Origin: Lathyrus oleraceus
Lineage: Eukaryota > Streptophyta > Magnoliopsida > Fabales > Fabaceae
Assembly (NCBI RefSeq): GCF_024323335.1
Contig: NC_066579.1
Location: 352,477,400 to 352,541,399, forward strand
Length of the DNA: 64,000 bases
Direction of reading: 5' to 3'
Position numbers and translations under genes: made by a program. Positions 22,241 to 33,657 of the stretch are shown piece by piece (position 1 is the first letter of the stretch; each line of letters opens with the position of its first letter). Under the pieces are notes generated by a model. The model made no database searches. It worked only from the letters and a program-made list of their open reading frames with translations, and was not told the DNA's origin.

Positions 22241-23728
22241 TGTAGATGTTTGATTGGCTGCATTGTATGGCAAAACACTAGCTGGATTCTAATGTCCTGA
22301 CTGATGTCATGACATGCTGTGGAGATGACTGTTTGACTGCATCGTATGTTAGAATATCTAACTGTACTCTGATGTCTTGACTGATGTCATGACATACTTG
22401 AGTTGTATGGTGCAGGTTTAGCTAATATAGGATCTACTGACTGTCAAACTAGATGTTATGACATTCATACCTGTCAGCAGTTACTGAGGAATAGAACAAC
22501 TGATGTTCTTTAATAACTCAGTATTTATTTCCAATCTGTTTATCAAGGGGATAACAAACTTGACACAAAGCCTACTGTCTGAATGTCAAACTGGAAGTTA
22601 TGACATTCATCATTGACAACATATACTGAATAATAGGCAGGTTAGTTGTCCGCTACAGTTCAGTATATTTCTCAGTCTGCTTATCAAGAGGATAACAGAC
22701 CTGACGTAAGGCTCATTGTGTAAATGTCAAATTGGATGCTTTGACATTTATGAATGTACGCTGTTACTGAAGTATGGACAGATTGGTCCTGTACAGTACA
22801 ACAAATTTGTACAGTCTGTTTTCAGGAAGATAACAGACTTAGCATATGGTCTATGCCTTGGATGTCAAACTAAATGTTGTGACATTCACTCCAGGCAACA
22901 TATGCTAAATTGTAGGTTGTTTAGTTTTTCTGTTTCAGCATTTTTCTCAGGCTATTCTTCAGGAAGTCAACAACTGAGCTAAAATCCAGGAAACCAACAA
23001 CTAAGCTACATTAAATGAACCTAACAAATAGCCTATTTGTTAGTAACCTAGTTGTGGAATTTAGGTTAACTCGCTTGACCTTAAATTCAGGAAATACAAG
23101 TACAAGGCCCAAGTGCTGCAATATAAAAGGATGGCAATCCTTCTTTCAGGACTCGGGGATTTGAGGCGTGAAGATTTTGTGTGTCCATCATACTTCACTG
23201 CTGTATTTTTGTGTGTCTTGTATTAGGTGTATCTTGTGAGCCAAGCTATTATCACTGAGATGATTGCATTGGTATATGGTGTTCATTGAGTTGTAAGTGT
23301 TGTGTCACTCTAAGTGTTTAAGCGCGAGTGCTGTGTATCTTGATTAAAGCTGTTAAGCACAATCAAGAATTGTTTGAAGTGTGACTTCACAATTGTCTTT
23401 AATCTTAATTAAAGGTTGTAATCACTGAGGTGATTGAGGGGGAGTGAGTAGGAACTCTAATCTTAGTGTAAGATTGAAATTGCATTGGGTAGGTATTAAG
23501 TGATAGGGTTAAACAGTTGGTTTAAGGTCTGAATTAATACTACTAATAGTGGATTTCCTCCCTGGCTTGGTAGCCCCCAGACGTAGGTCATGTTGGACCG
23601 AACTGGGTAAACAATTACTTGTGTTATTTACTGCACTTACTTTTTAAGTTCTGCATAATTCTTGTCTGCGCAGAATTGGATGTCATAACAACCCGTGTGA
23701 CATCGAAAGTCTGATAACTAGAATTTCA
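22241..23728 (+). repeat. Copia 3' LTR
   Basis: It begins TGTAGATGTTTG after the polypurine tract and ends TAGAATTTCA. It is the same length as the 5' LTR, with about 2.5% differences, mostly transitions. The TATA box is at 23122-23128. The target duplication CCAAC follows. Confidence 0.92.
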
Positions 23729-25139
23729 CCAACTATCATCCAAGTAATAGTTTAACAAAGGTCATAAGCTCCAGGGACCAAAGTTCAACCCATGAATAAA
23801 CTGGAGAGAAACGATCAAAGAAGACTCAGTCTGGTGAGGAAATAAACTCAACTAGGGATTAATTATATCCAGATAATGAACTAGAAAGTAAAACTAAAAG
23901 AAAACCTTCCAAGAGGATCAAACTCTATGGGGAATAAGAAAGGATAAATGTTTTTTGCTTAAGGTCGAAACTCTATGGGAGATATGACGCACACACTCTA
24001 CTGAGAGAAAAACACTAGAGAGCGGGGAAATAACCAAGAAATCCAATATTCCCAAACACTCATCATGATGTTATTCATATTTGTATGGATATGTGTATGA
24101 ATATGATGACAAAACAGGCACAAAGGGTTAGATCGATAACATAGTAAAGCTGGAGGCTCGGCTAATCTCAACAAGGTGGAGATGCCGCTTGGAGATCTTG
24201 GTAGGGATTCAACTGGAAAAAAAACTGCAATGACCATAAGCCATCAAAGGAGATAAATCATGATACAAGGCTTAAATCTTTCTTAACAGAGAAAAAGAGA
24301 CATTGCTTGGAGACCCAAAGTTAATCTTTTAAAAGCATGAACTCCGTTCCGAGGGAGGGAAAGGTTTGCTGGGGATAGGAAACATCTGAACAAACTCTAC
24401 TATGAAGACTTCTTTCCAACTTCACTGGGGGTTCTATTATTCCTTCAATCTCATGTTGGGGAAACAGGTGACCCTGGATACATTCATAAGGAGAATCCTG
24501 TCTTGGAAAACACTGAGCTCCACTCTTCAAAATCTTACCATCCATGAGATTTTTGTTAACATTCCTCTTTTATATTCGCAAATTGAGGAAAATATTTTTG
24601 TAAATTTCAAAATCATGATTGTTTATATATCTTTTGTTTCAAAAATTATTATAAAAAATAAATAAAATTTCGTAAACTGAAATAAGATAAGAACAACAAA
24701 CAAATGGGCAAAAGGCTCAAATTTTATTAATAGAATGGTAGTCTACAAATGGCGTGACTCCATGGATTATTACAAAGTTGAAAAATGGTAAATACATGGA
24801 AAATTCTACATTGAAATATAATGACCATTATTCTCCCCTATAACTTTTAATTTTGTTATGCTCAAAACATCGATCAAGGACAACTGAATGTGAATCTTTT
24901 ATAGACATTGTTGCTTCAACTGATCAAGTATGGCCTGATGCAGTTACTTGCCATAATCCATAAAGTTTTCCTAAATTTTCCTTCTCGGGTTTTCAATCTA
25001 CCGGGACGATTATTTTCTATTTATGTCTCTAATTTTTTTCTAGACCTCACTTTTTGGTTTTCAATCCACTGAGACGCTCCTTTTTGCCTAAGCTTCCCTT
25101 TCGGGTTTTCAACTTAGTGAGTTGTTCTTTTATTTTTTT
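23729..25139 (-). other. Ogre A 3'UTR
   Basis: Non-coding sequence between the integrase stop and the copia insertion. Next to the stop (24,970-25,110) are three diverged copies of an ACCCGAAAGGG...TAGGCAAAA motif that also follows pol in element B. At 24,700-24,800 sequence matching B's 3'UTR continues (GGAGTC...CCATT blocks). From about 23,740 to 24,540 it matches the plus-strand 3'UTR of C in reverse, for instance around 23,820-23,860. Small frames here are chance. Confidence 0.7.
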
Positions 25140-26459
25140 CTAGGCGAAGTATTTCTTGACTATATCGACATTCATAAGACGAGGTAAATCCTCACCATCC
25201 ATAGTCGTAAGAGTCATTGCACTGCCATAGAAGGCTCTCTTAACAACATACGAGCCTTCATAATTAGGAGTCCACTTGCCCCTAGAATCAATGTTGAAAG
25301 AGAAGGTCTTTTTTAGCACGAGGTCACCTTTGCGAGGTTGAACCTTCTTCTCAAATTCTTTCTTCATTCTTTTTTGATATAATTGGCCATGACACAAAGC
25401 TGAAATCCTCTTCTCTTCAATCAAATTCAATTGATCATATCTGCTTTGACACTATTCAGCCTCAGACAATTTCGCTTCCATCAAGACTTGCATTGATGGG
25501 ATCTCAACCTCTATGGGGAGTACTCCTTCCATTCCATACAAAAGATAGAAATGGGTTTCCCCAGTTGAAGTGCGGATGGATGTATGATACCCATGCAAAG
25601 CAAAATGGAGCATCTCATGGCAATCCTTATATGTCACAACCATCTTCTCGATAATCTTCTTAATATTCTTATTTGCAGCTTCAACAACCCCATTCATCTA
25701 AGGTATGTAAGGAGAAGAGTTATGATATTTAATCTTGAAGTCGTCAAAAAGTTCTTTCATCATCCTATTATTCAAGTTCGACCCATTATCGGTGATGATC
25801 TTACTTGGAACACCATATATGGAAATAATTTGATTCTTGATAAATCTGACCACAATCTGCTTGGTCACATTAGTATAAGATGATGCTTCAACCCACTTGG
25901 TGAAGTAATCAATAGCCACCATAATAAAACAATATATGTTCGAAGCTTTGGGTTCAATCATACCAATCATGTCAATTCTCCACATAGAGAAAGGCCATGG
26001 GGATGAAATAATATTGAGAAGAGTTGGAGGCACATGAATCTTATCATCATAAATTTGACATTTATGGCACTTCTTCACATATTTATAGCAATCAGATTCC
26101 ATTGTCAGCTAATAATAACCTGCCCTCAACATCGTTTTAGCCATTGCATGTCCATTGACATGAGCACCAAAGATCCTTCATGAACTTCTTGCATTAATAT
26201 GTCTGCTTCATGTATATCCATGCATCTGAGCAAGACTATGTCAAAGTTTCTCTTGTACAACACATCTCCATTCAAAAAGAAACTTCCAGCCAATCTTTTC
26301 AAAGTCTTCTTATCCTTGTTGGATGCCCCAAGCGGGTACTCCTGACTTTGGAGGAAATACTAGATATCATGATACCAATGTTCATCATCTATGACTTCTT
26401 CTGCTGCAAACATATGAGCAGGCCTATCAAGGCGCCTAATTCTGATCTAAGGTGCGTCA
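25140..26459 (-). pseudogene. Ogre A integrase
   Basis: The integrase inserts the cDNA into the genome. The minus-strand frame contains the HHCC end (CYKYVKKCHKCQIYDDKIHV), the catalytic core with first Asp in WRIDMIGMIEP, second Asp in IITDNGSNLNN and Glu in NGVVEAANKNIKKI, and the C-terminal part ending GKWTPNYEGSYVVKRAF and VKKYFA, stop at 25140-25142. The DDE triad is intact. A TAG stop separates SSPYIP from MNGVVEAANK, another follows LSEAE, and more stops lie upstream near 26,110, so no full protein can be made. The C-terminus matches the remnant in element B (40340-40635). Confidence 0.87.
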
Positions 26460-26683
26460 TTCCAATTATTTACTTTATACATAGAAGACAAAGTAGCCAA
26501 AGCATCCGCCATCTGATTCTCTTCACGAGGTATATAATGAACCTCAATTTTTTTTGAAGAAAGTAAATAAACTCTTTGCATAAACTTTGTAAGGTGTCAA
26601 GCCAGGATGACGAGTCTCCTATTCTCCTTTAATATGATTAACCACCAAGATTGAATCTCCTTATACATCAAGAATCTTGATTC
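26460..26683 (-). pseudogene. Ogre A second RNase H, distal part
   Basis: The minus strand encodes a decayed end of the archaeal-type RNase H (RHPGLTPYK region, then ENQMADALATLSSMY in another frame) that connects to integrase. It is the continuation of 30684-30860, from which it is separated by the solo LTR. It has several stops. Confidence 0.7.
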
Positions 26684-26688
26684 TCAAG

Positions 26689-29600
26689 TGTAGGATCCCA
26701 ATTTTGTCCCTAAGATCCCTCATGACATCATATCATATTATATCATTGCCTCAAGGATCATTGTGCACCTTGCCTGCTTCCCTGTGGGTGGGTTATCTTT
26801 TGAGAGTGTTTCTTGATCACCAAGCATGTTTTACATTTGTATATCATTGCTTTTCATTTGTTTACTAACCCAAAAGTACAAAAATATGTCATCTAACCTT
26901 GTTACTTGCAGATGAAGCAATCAACAGTCAGCCATTCAAAGGCAAGCATTGAGCAATGGATGGTGGCCATTCTTGAGAATTTGGGCACCATAATCATTCA
27001 TCAAGAGCTCATAAGAGCTATGAGATCATTTTGGATCGAGATCTCAAGTGGTAGAGGCTTGAATCTCATCAAGGCATCCTTCAGTCAACTGAAACCCTAG
27101 CCAGTCAACTGATGGTCAACTGTTGGATTTGGAGGTGGGAAGAGCCTAGAAATACTTCATTCATGTTCAAACAAGTCTCATTTGACATTTCAAACATCAT
27201 CATTGAAGAATTTGAGGTCAGATGAAAAGTTTCCAGAAATAGTAAGTGACCTGTAATTTCAAACTGCCAAAAATGGAAAGGTCTTCTCCTCAACTTTACA
27301 TCATCAAGCAAGCTTCAAATCAAATTTTGCCCAACATGAAAGTTGAAGATCTTGCTCTCACCTTTCCAAAAAGTCCAAGAACATCCATTTCTCATTTGTG
27401 GTTGGCAAGTTATGATCAAATCATTGGCAATGGATTTTGAACTTCAACAAGGCATAACTTTTGAACCAAAAGGCCAATTCATGTGGTTCTTTTTGGAGCA
27501 ATTTTCTCTTGATCTCTATTATCATAATCATGCATCACATTTCATTAAAACTCATCACAAAAAAAGTGCATTTTTCACTTGATTTCATTTTGAATTTTGG
27601 TGGGAAAATGTGAATTTGAAAAATGTGCATAATTTTCACTTCAAACCAATTACACTTGCCTCTAAACAGGTTTTGAATGCATTTTCAATCACAAATTCGC
27701 ACTGTTCCATTGCCTAGCATGTGCATGAGGGTATTTTGGCCAAATTGCATAAATCATTCCATTTCACTAATCCTTGGGGTTTTGGCTAAACATGATTAAG
27801 AAGCTTCATTAGCAGGTGATATAAAACCCTAATCATAACAGAAAATCATAACAACAACTTCATTTTTTCAGATCCAAAATTTTTCATCTCAAATTCTCTC
27901 AACTTTTTTCATCAATTTTCTTAATCTCTTTGCTTGTTTCTCGAGTTGTTCATCATCTACCAGCATTATTGAAGATCTGTGAAGCTAGATCTTGGAGAAT
28001 TCAGGCCAAATCGTGACTGTTGAAGCTTGATCATTTTCATGGTAGTTGAAGATTCCATCGGGATTGAGCACTGCTGAGTTGTTCTTCCTCATTCATTCAT
28101 CTTCCTCATCATTGGAGAGCATCTGTTTCACCTTGCTAGGACTTGAGAAGCACGATTTCAATTCTGCATCTTCAGTGAGGTTAGATTTCGACTTCCATGA
28201 TTCTTGAAATTGTTGAATGCATCTTGTAGATCTTACATCATAGAGTATGCTGAGCTTTGGATCTAGTGATTTCATTAAGTATTGAGTTAGTTATCATGAT
28301 TTGAAGTTTGATGATTGAAACTTGTTTGTGCTCGATATGTTTGACATGAGTAGAATTAGGTTGAATAAATGCTGGATTATTGATGTGTGTTGCAAGATGA
28401 ATCCAATGATATATGTTTCATGAATTTCTGTGCAAGTTGGATCATGATGATGATGAACATGATGAACACGCGATGAATGTTAGGGTTTGTGATTTCCAGA
28501 ACTTGTTTGATCTGCCTTGGCCGTGTTTTGCATGCTTTTCGTTGTTTCTCTCCCATGCACCAGTCGCGTCCTACCACCTCACTTAATGAAACGGTGCGTT
28601 TCATTAAGTGAGCGCCACTTTTAAATTCGCACACGGTTCGAATTCGGACCAATGCATTTCCATTTTGGCATTTTGGCATTTTTCTCACTTATGCTTCACA
28701 TGTTCATATGCCTTCATTCATGATTTTTAATTTTTTCTTTCCATTCAAAAAATCATAACTCTCAAAATAATTGTCCAATTCACATGAGATTTTTTTCACA
28801 TTGATCCTCATCATGTCTATTATTTTATGGTGATTTTTCCAGAATTTGTGCTCGGTTGGATTTAAAAAATGCCTAGGGTTTGTTCTTGCATGTCATTCAT
28901 TGCACATTGCTTGCCATTTCTTTTATGAAATCATGATGCTTGATCCAATGAAGCTGAAAATTGACATACATAAACTAGACACCTTGATGAGCATTTTGGC
29001 AATGTGTTTGCTATTTTTGCATTTCTGGTTTGTGAGATATGATGTGATCAATATAGGTGTGACAATGTGTGTCACACCATTTCTTGTCCAATTTGATGAT
29101 TTTATTTACCATGTCAAATAAATGCTAAATGATCTGAATTTTTGCATGATGTTGCTTCTGGATGTTAAGTTTGTTCATGATTTTTTGTAGAATTGTTAGA
29201 CTCATTTCCAATTTGTTTGAGATTTTCTCTTCTGGCTTGTCATGTTTGGACTTTTGAAGAGTGATGAACTTTCATGATTTGTGAAATTCTTATGCCTTAT
29301 CATATGAGCCTGAAATTTTATACCATGATTCTAGACACATTGAAGTTTGTCTTGGCTTTGGTTTGAGTCATTTATCACTTGTCATCTCTGTTTTAGGATT
29401 GCCTTAAGTTGATGCATCCATTTGTGCTTCTTTTGAGCTTGTTCATGCTTACTTTGACTTGATGATTTTATTTGACATGCTTATACTTGTTCAAATGTCA
29501 TGATTTTTGGTGTGCTGATCTTTTGAGATGTTCTGTTTAGACTTGATTTTTCTTGGAATTTATTGAGCCATTTTGGAATTAATATGCTTGTGATCATTCT

Positions 29601-30678
29601 GTTTGCATCATTGAGCTTCCAACTTGCATACATTGACATGATTTGTTTATGAAATGAATTTGATGAATGCTTTTGACATGAGACCACTTGGAAATTATTC
29701 TTGATTGATTAAACTTGATTCTTGTGAATTTTCATGTTCTGTTTTAAATTTTTTCCTCATCTTTGACCCTAGGCTTTGGCCTAAGGGTTTGCTTCTCATG
29801 TTTGAAGCTTTGTTTCAGGTTGCACATGCTAGTTACACAATTGATGATGCCTCATCTTGAGAGCATTTGATATTTTCTTTTGATTACTAATGTGTGTTTT
29901 GTAGGTTGAAGTTGATTCAATTGGGATTGACTTCTGGCTTATGCCTTCGCCTATATTGGTTGTCTGTTGCATTAACTGTTGGTTGATTGTCTGTATAGTA
30001 TACTGATTTGTTTGATGTTTCCATAGGTACCTTAGTTGCTATAGTTCCATTGTGAACTTGATTTTTCTTTGCTTGATAGAGTAAGCATTGAGGTATAACA
30101 TCTCTTCTTCATGTAGTCTGGAAGACCTGGCTTGTTATGTGGCCAGGCACCTGTCTGAAGTCCTCCTTAAGAGGCAATGTTTGTGATTATTTATCTTTGT
30201 CCCCAAGCAGGAAAAGTCCTTTTGATAAGGCAATTGGTAGATAGAAGATATGTATAGTCCATCTCCTACTATTCTGTGTGTCTTCCATTTGCTCACATTA
30301 CATGTTGTAGCATTGTGGATCTTAACCCAAGATCTATAGAGTCCTTAACTTGTGGAGAGAGTTCCAACTTTCTGAACTCGCACACCTTCTGATATTCAAT
30401 GCTCTCCATGACCAGGGATAAGAGTAATGAGGCACACCCCTCATATCCTTTCATCTGCTTCACCTTAACTCTCAATGTTAAGGTTAAGAGCACCACTTAC
30501 CCCTTACCCAGACTCTCTGATCTTTTTATTAACTTTCTATGTGTAAAACTTCTTAGGCTTTTGTTCGCTTTTTAGCCATTCCTTAGGATAAATAAAAGTG
30601 CGGTGGCGACTCGATTTCTTTGTATGCTTTGCTTTTGATTTAGTCAATAAATCATAAAGTGACGAATGCACCGCTACA
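26689..30678 (+). mobile_element. Solo LTR of an Ogre-like element (3,990 bp)
   Basis: It begins TGTAGGATCCC and ends ACCGCTACA, flanked by perfect 5 bp duplications TCAAG (26684-26688, 30679-30683). No PBS, coding region or second LTR lies inside. A TATA box TATAAAA is at 27820-27826. The end region has the features of the other Ogre LTRs: AATAAA-like sequence and TGGCGACTC at 30604-30612, 66 nt before the end. A block at about 30,105-30,500 is shared with the LTR of element B (see findings). Solo LTRs arise by recombination between the two LTRs of one element. It interrupts the second RNase H of Ogre A. Confidence 0.92.
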
Positions 30679-31250
30679 TCAAGTCAATGGGTTCTTCAAG
30701 ACCCATGATACAAGCTTCATATTTTGCCATGTTGTTCGTACAATAAAACATCAATCTTGTAGCGAAAGGGATATGACAACCCTGAGGAGTAATGAAGATT
30801 TCTCCAATTCCATTACCATAAGAATTAACAACTCCATCAAACACTAAGCCCCACCAGGATCAAGGATCTATTCCTTCTTCGGCCAATGGTTCATCATAAT
30901 CATTAGGTTTTAAGTACATAAAGTCTTCATCAGGGAAGTCAAACCCGATGGATTGATAATCATCAATTAGCTGTTGAGCCAAATGATCTGCAAGAATACT
31001 TCCTTTAATAACCTTCTGAGTACGGTATTCAATAGTGTATTCACACAATAGTATCTTCCAACGAGCAATCCACCCAGTCAAAGTAAACTTTTTGAAAATG
31101 TACTTGATTATATCCATTTTGGATATCAACCAAGTGGTATGATTAATCATATACTGGCGTAGACGTTTGAAATCCCACACTAAAGCATAACAAGTCTTCT
31201 CAAGCATGAAGTACCGAGATTCACAGTCTCTAAACTTCTTACTCATATAG
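30679..31250 (-). pseudogene. Ogre A RNase H domains, proximal part
   Basis: The minus-strand frame at 31246 starts MSKKFRDCESRYFMLEKTCY and includes LVWDFKRLRQYM, the end of the RT-linked RNase H. It reaches a stop at 30860. The second, archaeal-type RNase H begins just beyond, with FDGVVNSYGNGIGEIFI (catalytic Asp) and CTNNMAKYEA (Glu), until the solo LTR at 30678. A dual RNase H is characteristic of the Tat lineage. Confidence 0.8.
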
Positions 31251-32586
31251 TAGATGACATGCTCCTTTCTACTAGTTTCATCTTGTTATCGAAGTACAGA
31301 ACCCATGGACTCTTCTAACACAATTAAGTACATGATCAATGGTCTCCCTTCCATGCGAGGAGACAAAATAGGAGGTTCTATAAGATACTCCTTGATATTG
31401 TCAAAAGCTTTATGGCAGTCGTCTATACAAACACAACCTTGATCTTTATGGAGGAGCTTGAAGATTGGCCCACAAGTGGAATTCATGTGAGATATAAACT
31501 TGGACATATAATTCAGACGCCCGAGGAATCCTCTGACTTTCTTTTCCGTATTTGGTGTAGGCATCTCTTGAATATATCTGACTTTATCAGGATCTACTTC
31601 AATACCTTTTTGGATGATAATGAAGCCCAATAGCTTTCCTAAACGGATAGCAAAAGTACACTTATTAGGTATCAATCGGAGTTTAAACTTTCTCAAACGT
31701 CGGAACAACTTCAAAAAATACATAACATGATCTTCTTCAGTCTTTGACTTAGCAATCATATCATCGACATAGACCTATATCTTTTTGTGCATCATTTCAT
31801 GGAAAAGAGTAGTCATGGCTCTCTGGTACGTTGCACAAACATTCTTTAAACCAGGATGCACCACTCTATAGTAGAATGTTCCCTAGGTGCAATAAATGTT
31901 GTCTTTTCCATGTCTTCGGGTGCCATCTTGATCTGATGATAACCGAAGAAACCATCCATAAAGGAGAAGACGTTGAACTTAGTTGTATTGTCTACCAACA
32001 TGTCAATATGTGACAGAGGAAAATCATCCTTCGGCTAGCTTTGTTCAAATCTCTATAATCAACACACATCTGAACTTTGCCATCCTTCTTTAGAACATGT
32101 ACAATGTTGTCCACACATTGAGGATACTCATAAGTAACAAGGAAACCAACATCGATCTGCTTCTGAACCTCCTCTTTAATCTTAACATACATATAATGAT
32201 GAGTTCTTCTCAACATCAGTTTAACTGGCGGACATTCTGGCTTCAGTGGCAATCTATGCTCCACAATATGAGTATCAAGACCTGACATAACTTGATAAGA
32301 CCAAGCAAACACATCCATGTATTCTCTAAGAAGCCTTACCATCCCTTTCTTAACATATGGACAAAGCAATTCCCCAATCTTGACTTCTTTCTTGTTCTCT
32401 TCATAACCCAAATTAATCACTTCCAATGGATCTTTATGAGGCTGAATGGTCTTTACCTCGTGCTCAAGCATACCTGAAATCTCATCAGGAATCTCTTTAA
32501 CATCCTTTTCTTCCATTTCAAACACAGGGAATTCAAAGTTGGGAGAAGGCATAAGGTCATTGTTTTCAATGGGTTTAACAATCAAT
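31251..32586 (-). pseudogene. Ogre A reverse transcriptase
   Basis: After the intron the frame opens KPIENNDLMPSPNFEFPVFE. It continues with DVFAWSYQVMSGLD and VEHRLPLKPECPPVK, the first RT motifs (PQCVDNIVHVLKKDGKVQMC, VDYRDLNKAS), then a frameshift near 32,010, the catalytic YVDD at 31760-31771 (intact), and downstream blocks (KKVRGFLGRLNYMSKFISH, and GPIFKLLHKDQGC). At least one frameshift and one stop (next to YVDD) disable it. The start of this exon is set by the AG at 32588-32587, which restores the frame with the upstream protease exon. Confidence 0.87.
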
Positions 32587-33650
32587 CTGCATAATGATTT
32601 TATGCTTAATTTTAGAATATGAACTGTAGCACCTCAAATTTGCACCTATCATTGTACATACATTTTCATATTAGGTCATAGCATATCATGGTCCATTGCA
32701 TAGCATTGCATTGTCCCTGTTGCCTCAAGTGCAAGCAAGTCAAGGAATTAGGTCAAACTGATCAGGAGATCAGTCCACCAATCAAGCAAGGTTGTTTCTC
32801 AAGGAGCCAAGGCCCTAGGGTTTGTCCAACAAGTTCACATGACTTGGGGGTCCATTTGAAGTGTTTAAGTCAAGGATTGGATGTTCAGAAGCCATCAGTT
32901 CATGCACAGTCAGTCAGAAACCCTAGAAAGTCAAAGTTGGTCAACTGTGGGTGATTTTATGGTTTTGATGGATGGATTTGGTTTGAGAGAGCTTATTCAT
33001 GTCCCAATAGGCCTCATGTATCATGGCAATCAACATCATTGAAGAATTTGAAGCCAATCAGAAAATTTCCAAAAATAGAAACTGGACCTGTAATTTTAAC
33101 TGCCAAAAATGGAAACTTCTTGATCTTAAACCTACATCATGATACAAGCTTCAGATGAATTTTTGCCCAACATGAAAGTTGAAGATCTTGTTCTCCCATT
33201 TTCAAAAAGTCCAAGAACTCTCAATTCCCATGCATGGTTGTCAAGATATGATCAAATCATTTTCACAAAATCTTGAACTTCAAAAGACCATATCTCTCAA
33301 ACCATTTGGCCAATTTTGGTGGGGTTTTTTTCCTACAAACCACATTTCATCTCCTCTTTCCAAAAATATAAATTTCATGCACCAAAACCTTACCATGCAA
33401 AATGGCATTTTTGGACCTAACCTAATTAGTTTCAAGTGTGGACCAAAAGTTGACTTTTTGATTTAAGTATTTTCACTCACTTTGACCATTTGGGAATTGT
33501 TTGGAAGGTCATTTGAGACTTGTTTGAGGCCCAAACTCGGGCAGACTTACACACTCCATATGCCTTTGGTGCAAAGTTAGCAAATTGGCAATTTCACTTC
33601 ATTTGTGATAATCATGTTTAAGACTTCCATTACCAATGTTAAACAGATGA

Positions 33651-33657
33651 TATAAAG
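33651..33657 (+). promoter_or_regulatory. Ogre B LTR TATA box (second copy 45513-45519)
   Basis: TATAAAG in AGATGATATAAAGGATATTTTC, about 1.03 kb into each LTR. The solo LTR at 26689 has GATATAAAACC at a similar depth (1.13 kb), supporting the assignment. Confidence 0.62.

Larger units (their letters stand above)
15185..23728 (+). mobile_element. SIRE/Maximus-like Ty1/copia retrotransposon, complete but dead (8.5 kb)
   Basis: Two 1,488 bp LTRs flank an initiator-Met-type PBS, a single-frame gag-pol and a polypurine tract. The 5 bp target duplication CCAAC (15180-15184 and 23729-23733) is perfect. LTRs differ at roughly 35-40 positions by eye (about 2.5%), which would be around one million years at the often-used rate of 1.3e-8 per site per year. 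Gag-pol order (gag, protease, integrase, RT, RNase H) is that of Ty1/copia, and the protein resembles the SIRE/Maximus lineage common in legumes. No envelope-like ORF follows RNase H. The element landed in the 3'UTR repeat of Ogre A. Confidence 0.92.

Noticed and set aside
28846..29121. Membrane-protein-like frame of 91 residues
   Set aside because: Lies in LTR sequence rich in T; hydrophobic composition follows from base composition.
26689..30678. A complete retrotransposon in place of a solo LTR
   Set aside because: The target duplication touches both ends of a single LTR; no PBS, polypurine tract, coding region or second LTR inside.
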